Part shown: piece by piece, positions 52,864 to 62,174 of the stretch
How the letters are laid out: each line of letters begins with the position of its first letter
Position numbering within the stretch: the stretch's first letter is position 1
From: CAJBVG01 sp943372995
Lineage (GTDB): Bacteria; Bacteroidota; Bacteroidia; Sphingobacteriales; Sphingobacteriaceae
Direction of reading: 5' to 3'
Length of the DNA: 64,000 bases
Assembly: GCA_943372995.1 (NCBI GenBank)
Contig: CALSAQ010000010.1
Location: 12,035-76,034 of the forward strand
Notes under the pieces: generated by a model
Databases searched by the model: none
The model's input: the letters and a program-made list of their open reading frames with translations, nothing else
What the model was told of the DNA's origin: nothing
Program-made: the position numbers and the translations under genes

Positions 52864-54036
52864 TTAATATGCGTTCTTTTTTGTAAATAATGTTCCACCC
52901 ATCATTAATAAGCAGGAGATAATAATGATCATAAAAATGGATGGTTCTGCGAAGCCAAAAATACGTTTATCTTCTGGAATACTATAAAATAAAAGTACTG
53001 TAATAAGTCCCTTGGGAGCAATAAATAATGCAGGGAACAATAGTTTTTTATCTAATAGCCTTAGCGTAATAAAACGTAATCCAATAATCACTCCAATAAT
53101 TAACAATGCAATGTACCACATGTTTGCACTCTGTAAACTTTGTAGCTCTAATGAAAAGCCGAATAAGAGAAAAAAGAACGTACGTATTAGGAATGCCGAT
53201 TCTCCTGTAATGCTTTTCAGTTGCTCTAACTCTTTGTCGAATTTGTCTTCTTTAAGCCATTTTTGAATCCAATCGAGTTGTATTAGTTTGTAATTATTCA
53301 ACAATAAGCCAAAAAACATAACAAGTAGTAATGAGGGTAAATGAAGCATTTTTACCAATGCGTATACCAAGATAAGTATGGCAAATGTGAAAATGTATTT
53401 GATATGCAATTTTACAAAATGTAGGAATACAAAAAGTATTATAGAGCATACTATCGAGATAAGGATAATGAATAGTGTATCACCGCCAAACTTTAGAAAA
53501 GATAGTGGAGAGCCTGCATCGTCCATTAAAGCAAAGTTGAAAATCATAATCCCAATAATATCTGAGAACGACGATTCGTAAACAACAAATTCTTTTTTCG
53601 ATCGCTCAAAATTTGCCGCAGATGGAATGGCAACGGCAGAACTAATCACCACAATGGGAATGGCATTTATCCATGCTAGTTGAAATGTGCAATTGAAATA
53701 GTACTGTAAGATATAGGCTACTACAAACGAACCTAAAATTAAAGGTAGTGTTGCAGAAAGTAAACTTTTCTTTATAATTGGCAGCTTCCCCTTGTTTAAA
53801 GTTAGGTCTAAGGAACCTTCCAATACAATAAGAATCAAACCTACTGTTCCGAATAGTTCTAAAAGTTGCCTGACTTCATAATTTGGTAGGCCAATGTTTT
53901 TCCATAGAATATTAATTATTAAGCCACTTCCTAGTAAAAAAAGTACAGAAGGGATTTTAACCCATTTAGACATGATATCGAATAAATAGGATAGAATAAT
54001 TAGAACGCTTATAGTGATTAATATCTGTTGGGTCAT
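52864..54036 (-). CDS. CPA-family cation:proton antiporter
   Basis: A 390-residue transporter with about 11-12 membrane helices. LELFGTVGLILIVLEGSLDL, ISSAVAIPSAANF, FSDIIGIMIFNFAL and LRFITLRLLDKKLLF are family blocks of sodium/proton exchangers. No TrkA-N or cytoplasmic regulatory domain follows. It exchanges Na+ or K+ for protons across the inner membrane. It is transcribed with fcl (4-nt gap), a pairing with no obvious functional link. It is divergent from trmB by 64 nt. Confidence 0.85.
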   Translation of the reverse strand: MTQQILITISVLIILSYLFDIMSKWVKIPSVLFLLGSGLIINILWKNIGLPNYEVRQLLELFGTVGLILIVLEGSLDLTLNKGKLPIIKKSLLSATLPLILGSFVVAYILQYYFNCTFQLAWINAIPIVVISSAVAIPSAANFERSKKEFVVYESSFSDIIGIMIFNFALMDDAGSPLSFLKFGGDTLFIILISIVCSIILFVFLHFVKLHIKYIFTFAILILVYALVKMLHLPSLLLVMFFGLLLNNYKLIQLDWIQKWLKEDKFDKELEQLKSITGESAFLIRTFFFLLFGFSLELQSLQSANMWYIALLIIGVIIGLRFITLRLLDKKLLFPALFIAPKGLITVLLFYSIPEDKRIFGFAEPSIFMIIIISCLLMMGGTLFTKKNAY

Positions 54037-54074
54037 GCTCCAATATACAAAAAACCTAAAATGAATGGAATTAT

Positions 54075-54082
54075 TATCTTTG
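54075..54082 (+). promoter_or_regulatory. TAnnTTTG promoter box for trmB
   Basis: TATCTTTG lies 18 nt before the GTG start of trmB. Confidence 0.55.
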
Positions 54083-54100
54083 TGCTCTTAAAATATTGAA

Positions 54101-54742
54101 GTGGGAAAAGATAAATTAAAGCGCTTTGCAGAGCTGGAGACCTTCCATAATGTGTTTCAGCTAAATCCAATTCACAAAGGGAAGTGGAATCAGAATTATT
54201 TTCAAAACAATCAACCCATTGTGTTAGAATTGGGATGTGGCAGAGGAGAGTATACAGTGAGTTTGTCGAAGTACTTTCCAGAAAAGAATTTTATTGGCAT
54301 AGACATTAAAGGTGCTAGAATTTGGAGAGGAGCGAAAACGGGCATAGAAGAGAATATTAACAATATGGCTTTTCTAAGAATTGAAATTGAAAAAATAGAA
54401 GAACATTTTGAAAAGGCCGAAGTTGATGAAATCTGGATTACATTCCCCGATCCACAACCTCAAATCAGTAGAGAGAAAAAACGATTAACATATAATCGAT
54501 TTTTATCGATGTATAAAAATATTTTGAAAGCTACAGGGATTGTACACTTAAAGACAGACAACGATGGGCTGTATGAATATACTTTAGAAAAAATTAAAGA
54601 ATTAAAACTTGTTTTATTAAAGCATACTCCTGATTTGTATAAAGAGGAATGGCTCGATGAAGTATTATCAATACAAACAACGTATGAAAAAATTTATAGA
54701 GATAAAGGGAAGAATATAAATTACATTCAATTCAAATTTTAA
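54101..54742 (+). CDS. trmB: tRNA (guanine46-N7)-methyltransferase
   Basis: A 213-residue TrmB: VLELGCGRGEYTVSLS (SAM motif), NFIGIDIKGARIWRG, ITFPDPQP and the C-terminal TTYEKIYRDKGKNINYIQF are characteristic. It methylates G46 in the tRNA variable loop. The start is GTG at 54101; the ORF has no in-frame ATG before the family N-terminus (FAELETFHNVF). It is followed after 2 nt by the alkyltransferase-like gene. Confidence 0.94.
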   Translation: MGKDKLKRFAELETFHNVFQLNPIHKGKWNQNYFQNNQPIVLELGCGRGEYTVSLSKYFPEKNFIGIDIKGARIWRGAKTGIEENINNMAFLRIEIEKIEEHFEKAEVDEIWITFPDPQPQISREKKRLTYNRFLSMYKNILKATGIVHLKTDNDGLYEYTLEKIKELKLVLLKHTPDLYKEEWLDEVLSIQTTYEKIYRDKGKNINYIQFKF

Positions 54743-54744
54743 TA

Positions 54745-55077
54745 ATGAAAGCCGACGAGTCCTTTTTTAATTCAGTATTTGAGGTTGTACGATTGATTCC
54801 TCACGGAAGGGTTACTTCGTACGGAGCCATTGCGTCTTATTTAGGAATGAAAGGTTCTTCGCGCATGGTGGGTTGGGCAATGAATGCTTCTCATCAATCC
54901 AAAAAACCAGTACCAGCACATAGAGTAGTAAATAGAAATGGGGATTTAACGGGGAGATTTCATTTCCCTAGTCCAAATTTAATGGAGGAGTTATTGAAAT
55001 CGGAAGGAGTAGAAGTTAAAAACGATAGAGTGGTCGATTTCAAAACTAAATTCTGGGATCCTTCCGAATTGGGTTAA
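54745..55077 (+). CDS. Alkyltransferase-like protein (MGMT family, Cys replaced by Ala)
   Basis: A 110-residue MGMT-fold protein: the DNA-binding helix VTSYGAIASYLG and R-finger region SSRMVGWAMN are normal, but the alkyl-acceptor motif PCHRV reads P57-A58-H-R-V, so the reactive cysteine is missing. Such ATL proteins bind O6-alkylguanine and hand it to nucleotide-excision repair instead of removing the alkyl group. It follows trmB by 2 nt and is convergent with tag (2 nt). Confidence 0.9.
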   Translation: MKADESFFNSVFEVVRLIPHGRVTSYGAIASYLGMKGSSRMVGWAMNASHQSKKPVPAHRVVNRNGDLTGRFHFPSPNLMEELLKSEGVEVKNDRVVDFKTKFWDPSELG

Positions 55078-55079
55078 AC

Positions 55080-55652
55080 TTATTTTCTTTTGTATACATG
55101 GCAATCGATTATATGGTCGTTAACCATGCCAGTAGCTTGCATATGTGCATAACAAATAGTAGTTCCGAAAAATTTCATTCCACGTTTTTTTAAATCCTTA
55201 CTAATTGCATCTGATTCTTTTGTACTTGCTTGAACTTCTTTAAGCGATTTCCTTTTATTAATAATTGGTTTTTGGTTCGGCATAAACGAATACAAATAGG
55301 TATCGAAAGAACCAAACTCTTTTTGTATATCAAGAAATATTTTGGCGTTAGAAATTGCAGCATTTATTTTTAAGCGATTTCGAATAATACCTTCGTTTTG
55401 CATGAGCTCTTCGACTTTTTCTGCTGTAAATTTAGACACTTTTTTAGCATCAAAATTTGCAAATGCTTTTTTATACGCTTCTCTTTTTCTTAAAACAGTT
55501 ATCCAGCTTAAACCAGCTTGAGCACTTTCTAAAATTAAAAATTCGAATAATACTTTATCGTCGTGAGTTTCTTTGCCCCATTCTTCATCATGATATTTAA
55601 TATAAATAGGATCACTTAAGCACCATGCGCATCTTACTTTCTCTTTAGCCAT
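55080..55652 (-). CDS. tag: DNA-3-methyladenine glycosylase I
   Basis: 190 residues from the ATG at 55652 (MAKEKVRCAWC); an ATG at 55664 is the alternative. Tag removes 3-methyladenine from DNA. CAWC and YHDEEWG at the N-terminus plus HMQATGMVNDHIIDCH at the C-terminus provide the zinc ligands, and LESAQAGLSWITVLRKREAYKKAF is the base-pocket block. It overlaps the upstream CMD gene by 8 nt. Next to the ATL gene, it makes a small alkylation-repair cluster. Confidence 0.93.
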   Translation of the reverse strand: MAKEKVRCAWCLSDPIYIKYHDEEWGKETHDDKVLFEFLILESAQAGLSWITVLRKREAYKKAFANFDAKKVSKFTAEKVEELMQNEGIIRNRLKINAAISNAKIFLDIQKEFGSFDTYLYSFMPNQKPIINKRKSLKEVQASTKESDAISKDLKKRGMKFFGTTICYAHMQATGMVNDHIIDCHVYKRK

Positions 55653-55998
55653 TTTGATTTTCATTTAATTCATCCCAATATTCAACTGCTCTTCTAAAAT
55701 GTGGAATTACTATAGAACCACCAACTAGATTGGCAATCATAAATACTTCCCATATTTCGGCATTTGTTACACCTTCATCTTTGCATTTACCCAAATGATA
55801 TTTTATACAATCGTCGCAACGCAATACCATAGAGGCAACAAGACCAAGCATTTCTTTTGTTTTTACATTTAAAGCACCGTCGGCATAACTGGTGGTATCT
55901 AAACTAAAAAAACGATTAATATTTAAGTTTTTTTCATCAGAAATGCGTGCGTTCATTTTAGAACGATATGCATTAAATTCTTCAACTAATTTTCCCAT
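55645..55998 (-). CDS. Carboxymuconolactone decarboxylase-family (AhpD-like) protein
   Basis: A 117-residue CMD/AhpD-fold protein. The redox motif is C-D-D-C-I-K-Y-H, matching the CxxC...H of AhpD-like peroxidase partners, in LRCDDCIKYHLGKCKDEGVTNAEIWEVFMIANLVGGSI. It may act as an alkylhydroperoxide-linked reductase. It shares an operon with tag (8-nt overlap), fitting a damage-response context. It is divergent from polA by 75 nt. Confidence 0.9.
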   Translation of the reverse strand: MGKLVEEFNAYRSKMNARISDEKNLNINRFFSLDTTSYADGALNVKTKEMLGLVASMVLRCDDCIKYHLGKCKDEGVTNAEIWEVFMIANLVGGSIVIPHFRRAVEYWDELNENQNG

Positions 55999-56051
55999 AG
56001 ATTAAAGATATAAAAAATACAATATGGCAAGATGGCTTTGCCATATTTTTC

Positions 56052-56059
56052 TATCTTTG
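56052..56059 (+). promoter_or_regulatory. TAnnTTTG promoter box for polA
   Basis: TATCTTTG ends 14 nt before the polA ATG. Confidence 0.55.
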
Positions 56060-56073
56060 AGTAAAGCAAGCAT

Positions 56074-58884
56074 ATGAGCAAAAAGCTATTTTTATTGGAT
56101 GGAATGGCCTTGATATACAGGGCGCATTTTGCATTAAGTAAATCGCCACGATTTACAACAAATGGATTAAACACTTCGGCGGTTTTTGGTTTCGCAAATA
56201 CATTATTGGATGTAATAAAAAAAGAGAACCCAACGCATATAGCCGTTGTATTCGATACAGCTGCACCTACAGAGCGCCATACAGATTTTGAAGACTATAA
56301 GGCTCATAGAGAGGCTATGCCAGAAGATTTATCGACAGCTATACCCTATGTATTTAAATTGATAGAAGGATTTAATATTCCAGTTATTACAAAAGATGGA
56401 TACGAAGCCGATGATATTATTGGAACCATAGCTAAGAAAGCCGAAAAACAAGGCTTTGATGTATACTGCATGACTCCTGATAAAGATTTCGCGCAGTTGG
56501 TATCTGATCACATATTCATTTATAAGCCAGCAAGGTTAGGAAACGACATGGAAATTATGGGTGTTCCTGAGGTTTTAAAGAAGTGGGAGATAGAGCATGT
56601 TCATCAGGTAATAGATATTTTGGGACTTTGGGGAGATGCGGTGGATAATATACCTGGGATACCAGGCATTGGGGAGAAGACTGCCAAAGACCTGATTAAA
56701 AGATACGGTTCAATGGAAAACATTATTGCGAATGTTCATGAACTGAAAGGAAAACAAAAAGAGAATGTAGAGAATTTTGCAGAACAAGGATTATTATCTA
56801 AAAAACTAGCGACTATATTATTGGATGTTCCAGTTGAATTCAATGAGAACGAATTTACACTCGACCCACCAAGTAAAGAATTGTTAGAGCCATTATTTGC
56901 TGAACTTGAATTCAGAACATTAGGAAAAAGAGTATTTGGTGAACAATTTACCATTGCAGCAGCTTCACAAAATGCTGCAGCTAATGCACAAATGGATTTG
57001 TTTGGTCAGCAAGTATTACCTTCTAAAAGAGATGCACTTCCTGATCCAGATGAAGAGAGCATAAGAATATTTAAAACAATTGACATTGTTCCTCACGATT
57101 ATAAACTACTAAGATCGGAGGCAGAGTGTGTAGAACTAGCTAAAACATTAGCCAAACAAAAATCATTTTGCTTCGATACAGAAACAACCTCTACAGATGC
57201 CAATACCGCTGAGTTAGTAGGAATGTCGTTCTCTTATAAAACAACTGAAGCGTATTATATACCTGTACCTAACGATAAAGAAAAGGCAAATTCTTTCGTC
57301 GCCATTTTTAAAGAAGTATTAGAGGATGAAAAAATCGAAAAGATAGGGCAGAATATAAAGTACGATATTATAGTATTAGCTAGTTATGGAGTAAGTGTAA
57401 AAGGCAAGTTGTTCGATACCATGTTGGCACAATATATTATTGATGCAGATGCCAGAAACAACATGGATATTATGGCAAATGCTTATTTAGATTATTCGCC
57501 TATTTCTATCTCTACACTTATTGGTCCGAAAGGAAAGAACCAAGGGAACATGAGAGATGTTGATCCTGAGTTAGTAAAAGACTATGCAGCAGAAGATGCT
57601 GATATTACATTACAACTAAAAGAAGTTCTTTCTAAACTTATTGATGATAACGATGGAGGAAATATTTTTTATAATGTTGAAACTCCTTTGGTTTATGTAT
57701 TAGCTGATATGGAAATGACGGGAGTGAAGGTAGATGAAGAAACATTAAAAATATTTTCTAAAGAATTAGAAGTAGATATTAAAAATTTAGAAGAAACGAT
57801 TTATCAGAAAGCTGGAGTAAAATTTAATATCGCTTCGCCGAAACAGTTAGGAGAAGTATTGTTTGATAAATTACAATTAGATCCTAAAGCAAAGAAAACG
57901 AAAACAGGTCAGTATCAAACCGGAGAGGATGTGTTAACCGCACTATCATCTAAGCATGATATTGTACAATATATTCTTGATTTCAGATCATTACAAAAAT
58001 TAAAATCGACTTATGTAGATGCATTACCAGAAATGATAAACCCTAATACGGGCAGGGTGCATACATCATACAATCAAGCGGTTGCCTCTACGGGTCGACT
58101 TAGTTCAAACAACCCGAATTTGCAGAATATACCAATTAAAACAGCAAGAGGTAGAGAGGTAAGAAAAGCATTTATAGCTAAAGATGCAGAGCATGTGATT
58201 TTAAGCGCCGATTATTCACAAATAGAATTGAGAATAATTGCGGAAATGGCTAAAGAGAAAAACATGTTAGAAGCTTTTGCGAATGGAGTGGATATTCATA
58301 CGGCAACTGCAGCAAAAGTGTATGGGGTGAAATTAGAAGAGGTTACTTCTACACAAAGAAGAAATGCTAAAGCCGTAAACTTTGGAATTATATACGGACA
58401 GTCGGCATTTGGATTGTCGCAAAGTTTAGGTATTCCTAGAAAAGAAGCTCAAGAAATTATCGAAAATTATTTCAGTCAGTATCCAGGAATTAAGAAATAC
58501 ATGAAAGATACTATTGACTTTGCAAAAGAAAATGGATACGTAGAAACGATAATGAAGAGAAGGAGATATTTGCGTGATATTAATTCTGCTAACGCAACGG
58601 TGAGATCTTTTGCAGAGCGAAATGCAATTAATGCACCAATACAAGGCTCAGCTGCAGACATGATAAAGCTTGCGATGATTTCAATCTTTAATGAAATGAA
58701 TGAGAAGAAATTGAAATCAAAAATGACGATGCAGGTACATGACGAGTTAGTGTTTGAGGTTCACCAATCGGAAATAGACTTGATGAAAGAACTGGTGATT
58801 TCTAACATGAGAAATGCGATGAAGTTAAAAGTGCCAATTTTAGTAGAGGTGGGAGTAGGGAAGAATTGGTTGGAAGCACATTGA
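56074..58884 (+). CDS. polA: DNA polymerase I
   Basis: A 936-residue Pol I with all three domains. The 5' nuclease occupies about 1-290 (LLDGMALIYRAHFA, DGYEADDIIGTIA, GDAVDNIPGIPGIGEKTA), the 3'-5' exonuclease about 345-520 with intact D368-T-E370, and the polymerase the rest (motif A SADYSQIELR, motif B RRNAKAVNFGIIYG, motif C HDE). It fills gaps and removes RNA primers and, unlike some relatives, keeps the proofreading residues. It is monocistronic with a TAnnTTTG promoter, and its end adjoins a weak heptamer array. Confidence 0.97.
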   Translation: MSKKLFLLDGMALIYRAHFALSKSPRFTTNGLNTSAVFGFANTLLDVIKKENPTHIAVVFDTAAPTERHTDFEDYKAHREAMPEDLSTAIPYVFKLIEGFNIPVITKDGYEADDIIGTIAKKAEKQGFDVYCMTPDKDFAQLVSDHIFIYKPARLGNDMEIMGVPEVLKKWEIEHVHQVIDILGLWGDAVDNIPGIPGIGEKTAKDLIKRYGSMENIIANVHELKGKQKENVENFAEQGLLSKKLATILLDVPVEFNENEFTLDPPSKELLEPLFAELEFRTLGKRVFGEQFTIAAASQNAAANAQMDLFGQQVLPSKRDALPDPDEESIRIFKTIDIVPHDYKLLRSEAECVELAKTLAKQKSFCFDTETTSTDANTAELVGMSFSYKTTEAYYIPVPNDKEKANSFVAIFKEVLEDEKIEKIGQNIKYDIIVLASYGVSVKGKLFDTMLAQYIIDADARNNMDIMANAYLDYSPISISTLIGPKGKNQGNMRDVDPELVKDYAAEDADITLQLKEVLSKLIDDNDGGNIFYNVETPLVYVLADMEMTGVKVDEETLKIFSKELEVDIKNLEETIYQKAGVKFNIASPKQLGEVLFDKLQLDPKAKKTKTGQYQTGEDVLTALSSKHDIVQYILDFRSLQKLKSTYVDALPEMINPNTGRVHTSYNQAVASTGRLSSNNPNLQNIPIKTARGREVRKAFIAKDAEHVILSADYSQIELRIIAEMAKEKNMLEAFANGVDIHTATAAKVYGVKLEEVTSTQRRNAKAVNFGIIYGQSAFGLSQSLGIPRKEAQEIIENYFSQYPGIKKYMKDTIDFAKENGYVETIMKRRRYLRDINSANATVRSFAERNAINAPIQGSAADMIKLAMISIFNEMNEKKLKSKMTMQVHDELVFEVHQSEIDLMKELVISNMRNAMKLKVPILVEVGVGKNWLEAH

Positions 58885-58885
58885 T

Positions 58886-58913
58886 AGATATGAGATGTGA
58901 GTGATGAGAATGG
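58886..58913. repeat. Possible short heptanucleotide array after polA
   Basis: Four 7-nt units follow the polA stop: AGATATG, AGATGTG, AGTGATG, AGAATGG (consensus AGATRTG). Two similar units (AGTAATG, AGATATT) follow the last gene of the window at 63962. Weak but consistent in period. Confidence 0.4.
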
Positions 58914-58929
58914 TATAAATAATAATATA

Positions 58930-59457
58930 ATGGAAATAGAATTAAAATATCCGATAGGAAAGTTTAAAGCTCCTGAGCAATATGATGATTTGTTTAGAGA
59001 TGCAGCGATAAAAAACTTTGAAGAGTTGCCGAGCAAACTAAAAGAAGTGCTTGCTGGAGTTACTAAAGAACAGCTAAAAGGGAGATACCGTCCAGAGGGT
59101 TGGAGTATCAGGCAAGTTGTACATCATTTGGCAGATAGCCACATGAATTGTTTAATAAGATTTAAATTGGCATTAACCGAAGATCACCCCACCATTAAAC
59201 CATATATGGAAAATTTATGGGCGGTAATGCCAGATGCCGACAATGATGAGATTAACGATTCTTTAATGATAATTGAAGGGGTGCATGGTAGAGCGGTTAA
59301 ATTACTCAAAACGATAAGTGGGGAAGATTGGGAACGTAAAGTTCATCACCCAGAAAGTAAAAGAGATATGAGTGTAAATTTTTTACTTGCATTATATTCT
59401 TGGCATTGTAATCATCATTTAGCGCACATAAAAAACGCACTTTCAAATCCATATTAA
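58930..59457 (+). CDS. BstA/YfiT-type putative thiol transferase (DinB fold)
   Basis: 175 residues from the ATG at 58930. It is a YfiT/BstA-like DinB-fold protein: LKYPIGKFKAPEQYDDL, WSIRQVVHHLADSHMNCLIRFKLALTED, and HCNHHLAHI with the metal histidines. In Firmicutes, relatives attach bacillithiol to electrophiles, so this may be a bacillithiol-type or other thiol transferase. It overlaps the tsaC start by one base. Together with DUF1569 and DinB genes it is the third DinB-superfamily gene in the window. Confidence 0.85.
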   Translation: MEIELKYPIGKFKAPEQYDDLFRDAAIKNFEELPSKLKEVLAGVTKEQLKGRYRPEGWSIRQVVHHLADSHMNCLIRFKLALTEDHPTIKPYMENLWAVMPDADNDEINDSLMIIEGVHGRAVKLLKTISGEDWERKVHHPESKRDMSVNFLLALYSWHCNHHLAHIKNALSNPY

Positions 59458-60419
59458 TGGCTATTATTGGCGACGACATTATTGAAGCAAGAGACTTGCT
59501 TGAGAAAGGCGAGTTAGTAGCTATTCCAACTGAAACGGTATATGGGTTAGCTGCTAATGCCTTTAATGTAGATGCAGTGCTAAAAATATACGAGGTAAAA
59601 AATCGACCAAAATTTAATCCCTTAATAATACATAGTAATTCCTTAGAACGATTTAAAGAGTGGGGGATAGATATTAGTGATAAGTTACTTTGTTTAGCTA
59701 ATAAGTTTTCTCCAGGGCCTTTAACTTATGTACTGCCTAAATCGACACAAATTCCAGATATTATTTCAGCAGGACAAGATAGTGTGGCGATTCGAATACC
59801 AGATCACCCATTAAGCTTGGCGTTATTAGCCTCATTAGATTTTCCACTCGCAGCACCAAGTGCTAACCCTTCGGAATACGTAAGCCCAACAAGTGCAGCG
59901 CATGTATATGCACAACTTGGAGACAAGATACAGTATATACTAGATGGAGGTAATTGCAGTGTGGGTTTAGAATCAACTATAATTGATTTAACTCAAAAAA
60001 AGGTGAGAATACTTCGATTAGGTGCTATCACTAAAGAAGAGATAGAAGAAGTGCTTGATGAGGAAGTTGAAGATTTAATAGTGTCGGATAATATTATTGC
60101 ACCAGGAATGATGAAGCGACATTATGCAACAAAACATCCAATGGTATTTGAAGAGAAAGCTAAAGATGTTGTAATTTCAAACAGAACTTATGCATTAAGG
60201 TATCATACTTATGCGGATTATCTTCCAAAAGAAAATCAATTGTTATTATCGCCGAATCAATCGTTAAATGAGGCAGCAGCAAATTTGTTTTCAGTTTTAA
60301 GAAAAATGGATAGTATGGATATCGACTTAATTATAGTAGAACACTTACCTAATATTGGAATAGGCAGAGCCATTAACGATCGTTTAGAAAGAGCGTCGAG
60401 TAAAAATTTACATTCCTAG
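59457..60419 (+). CDS. tsaC: Threonylcarbamoyl-AMP synthase (TsaC/Sua5)
   Basis: A 320-residue YrdC-Sua5 protein making threonylcarbamoyl-AMP for t6A37 of tRNAs. The YrdC domain (about 1-190) has PTETVYGLAANA, KNRPKFNPLIIH, GPLTYVLP and the SANPSEYVSPTSA and GLESTIIDL blocks. The C-terminal about 110 residues (GMMKRHYATKHPM, AANLFSVLRKMD, GRAINDRLERAS) are the Sua5 domain, so it is the long form. Its 3' end overlaps the convergent LytTR gene by 12 nt. Confidence 0.93.
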   Translation: MAIIGDDIIEARDLLEKGELVAIPTETVYGLAANAFNVDAVLKIYEVKNRPKFNPLIIHSNSLERFKEWGIDISDKLLCLANKFSPGPLTYVLPKSTQIPDIISAGQDSVAIRIPDHPLSLALLASLDFPLAAPSANPSEYVSPTSAAHVYAQLGDKIQYILDGGNCSVGLESTIIDLTQKKVRILRLGAITKEEIEEVLDEEVEDLIVSDNIIAPGMMKRHYATKHPMVFEEKAKDVVISNRTYALRYHTYADYLPKENQLLLSPNQSLNEAAANLFSVLRKMDSMDIDLIIVEHLPNIGIGRAINDRLERASSKNLHS

Positions 60420-61136
60420 TATTTCTTTTAATTTCTGATAGCCACTTTTGCTAACAGGTAATTGTATACCTGAGCTTAATACTGCCAAATGAGATTCTTT
60501 ATCGTATGCATCTATTCTGCTTACCAGAGATACGTTTACTAAATAGGAGCGATGTATTCTAACAAAGTCGTTTGCCGATAGTTGTTGTTCGAAATAACTC
60601 ATTGTTTTATTTTTCGAGTAACTACCATCGTTGGTCATAATTTTTACATTATCGCCATTAGCTTCTATGTATTGAATTTCTGAAGTTGGAAGGATTTTTA
60701 TTTTACCATCGTTCTTTACTACTATTCTATTTTGCGAGTTTGCATTCGGTGGTAATTGCAGGTGTTCAGTATTTATTTTAGGAAGTAGATTAGAATTGAA
60801 TTTTTGTATAGACTTATCGAAACGTTCTTTGTTGAAAGGTTTCAATAAGTAATCAATAGCATTTGCTTCAAATGCCTTCAGCGCATATTCGTCGAATGCA
60901 GTAGTAAATATTATTGATGGAGGATTATCTATTAATTCTAATAATTCGAAGCCATTAATTTTAGGCATTTGTACATCTAAAAATATCAAATCGGGTTGAT
61001 GTTGTTGAATAGCTTTCATCCCTTCAAATCCATCGGAGCATTCAGCAAGAATTTTTATTTCTGGATGTGCTAATAAATATTCAACTACTATAGAACGAGC
61101 CAAAGGCTCGTCATCAATAATAATACAGGTGCTCAT
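60408..61136 (-). CDS. LytTR-family response regulator
   Basis: A 242-residue regulator: REC domain (IIIDDEPLAR, D54 in FLDVQMP, TTAFDEYALKAFEANAIDYLLKPF) and a LytTR DNA-binding domain (IQYIEANGDNVKIMTNDGSY, DFVRIHRSYLVNV, ISGYQKLKE). It binds short direct repeats upstream of target genes. It overlaps the LytS-like kinase gene by 4 nt and is cotranscribed with a LiaF-like gene; the natural target is their own or envelope genes, but this is not proven here. Confidence 0.93.
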   Translation of the reverse strand: MSTCIIIDDEPLARSIVVEYLLAHPEIKILAECSDGFEGMKAIQQHQPDLIFLDVQMPKINGFELLELIDNPPSIIFTTAFDEYALKAFEANAIDYLLKPFNKERFDKSIQKFNSNLLPKINTEHLQLPPNANSQNRIVVKNDGKIKILPTSEIQYIEANGDNVKIMTNDGSYSKNKTMSYFEQQLSANDFVRIHRSYLVNVSLVSRIDAYDKESHLAVLSSGIQLPVSKSGYQKLKEILGM

Positions 61137-62170
61137 TGTGGAATAATTATTTTAGTGATAAAATGTTTATTTTCTTCTTTTAATTGTAAGAGATCATTTC
61201 TTGCGTATAGTAAATATAATCTCCTTTGTATAGAGTTTAATCCAAAGCCTGTTCCTTTATCATTTGCGGCACGAGTTTCAGGATCAAATGGGTTGGTTAC
61301 TTCGATAACAACTTGATTTTTTATTTTTTCTACTTTAATAATAATATTTACATCTCCAGTGGTGTCGTACAATCCGAATTTGATAGCATTTTCGACTACA
61401 GGTTGAAGTAGCATAGCAGGAACTTCGGCCTGGATATTTTCGTCAACAATTATTTCTGTATTTAATCGATGTCCGAACCTTACTTTTTCAATGGCTAAGT
61501 AAAGCTCTAATTGTTTGAGTTCTTCTGCTAAACTTATTTTTTTATTTTCTTCTTGACGTAGAGTGCTTCGTAGGAAATCCGAAAGTTGATGAATCATTGT
61601 TCTTGCTTGTTCGGGTTTTACAACTACCAGTGCAGAAATAGAATTTAAGCTATTAAATAAGAAATGAGGTTGTAATTTTTGACGTAAACTGAGTAGCTCG
61701 GCTTCTTTAGCTAAGTCTTCAATAGTCTGACGACGTTTTGCTTGTTCTCTTTGTTCTTCAATTCCATACCAGAACCAGTTTACACCGAGGGCTGAGAAGT
61801 TAATCATTAACCCAAATATGAAACGTATTGGGAATGATTGTTGAACAAAATCGAAATAGTTTTTTTCAGAAATGCTTACATAATTTAACAGGTAAGGACT
61901 ATATAGAGTCCAAGTGTATGTAAGAACTAAAACCATTGCAATACTAATCCAAATTGATCGCGCAATAGGTTTGTAGAATAAGAGTATTAAACTAATAAGA
62001 ACAGTAATTGCAGCTAATGTAGTGTTGTAAATAACGCTATCCCAAATGGATGTTAGCCAAGAGATATGAAATACATTATGCACTATCCAAATATGAGTTA
62101 GCGACCAACTCAAAAAAAGGATAATGTATAATGCATTAAATTTTCTGTAAGAGAAAAGCGTTTTTGCCAT
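61133..62170 (-). CDS. LytS-type membrane histidine kinase
   Basis: A 345-residue sensor with four or so membrane helices (about 12-150) and a His_kinase (PF06580-type) domain: LSLRQKLQPHFLFNSLNSISALV with H169, LQPVVENAIKFG (N-box), GTGFGLNSIQRRL. It phosphorylates the LytTR regulator encoded next (4-nt overlap). It starts 4 nt after the LiaF-like gene ends. The signal is unknown; coupling to LiaF-like proteins suggests envelope stress. Confidence 0.92.
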   Translation of the reverse strand: MAKTLFSYRKFNALYIILFLSWSLTHIWIVHNVFHISWLTSIWDSVIYNTTLAAITVLISLILLFYKPIARSIWISIAMVLVLTYTWTLYSPYLLNYVSISEKNYFDFVQQSFPIRFIFGLMINFSALGVNWFWYGIEEQREQAKRRQTIEDLAKEAELLSLRQKLQPHFLFNSLNSISALVVVKPEQARTMIHQLSDFLRSTLRQEENKKISLAEELKQLELYLAIEKVRFGHRLNTEIIVDENIQAEVPAMLLQPVVENAIKFGLYDTTGDVNIIIKVEKIKNQVVIEVTNPFDPETRAANDKGTGFGLNSIQRRLYLLYARNDLLQLKEENKHFITKIIIPQ

Positions 62171-62174
62171 TTAC

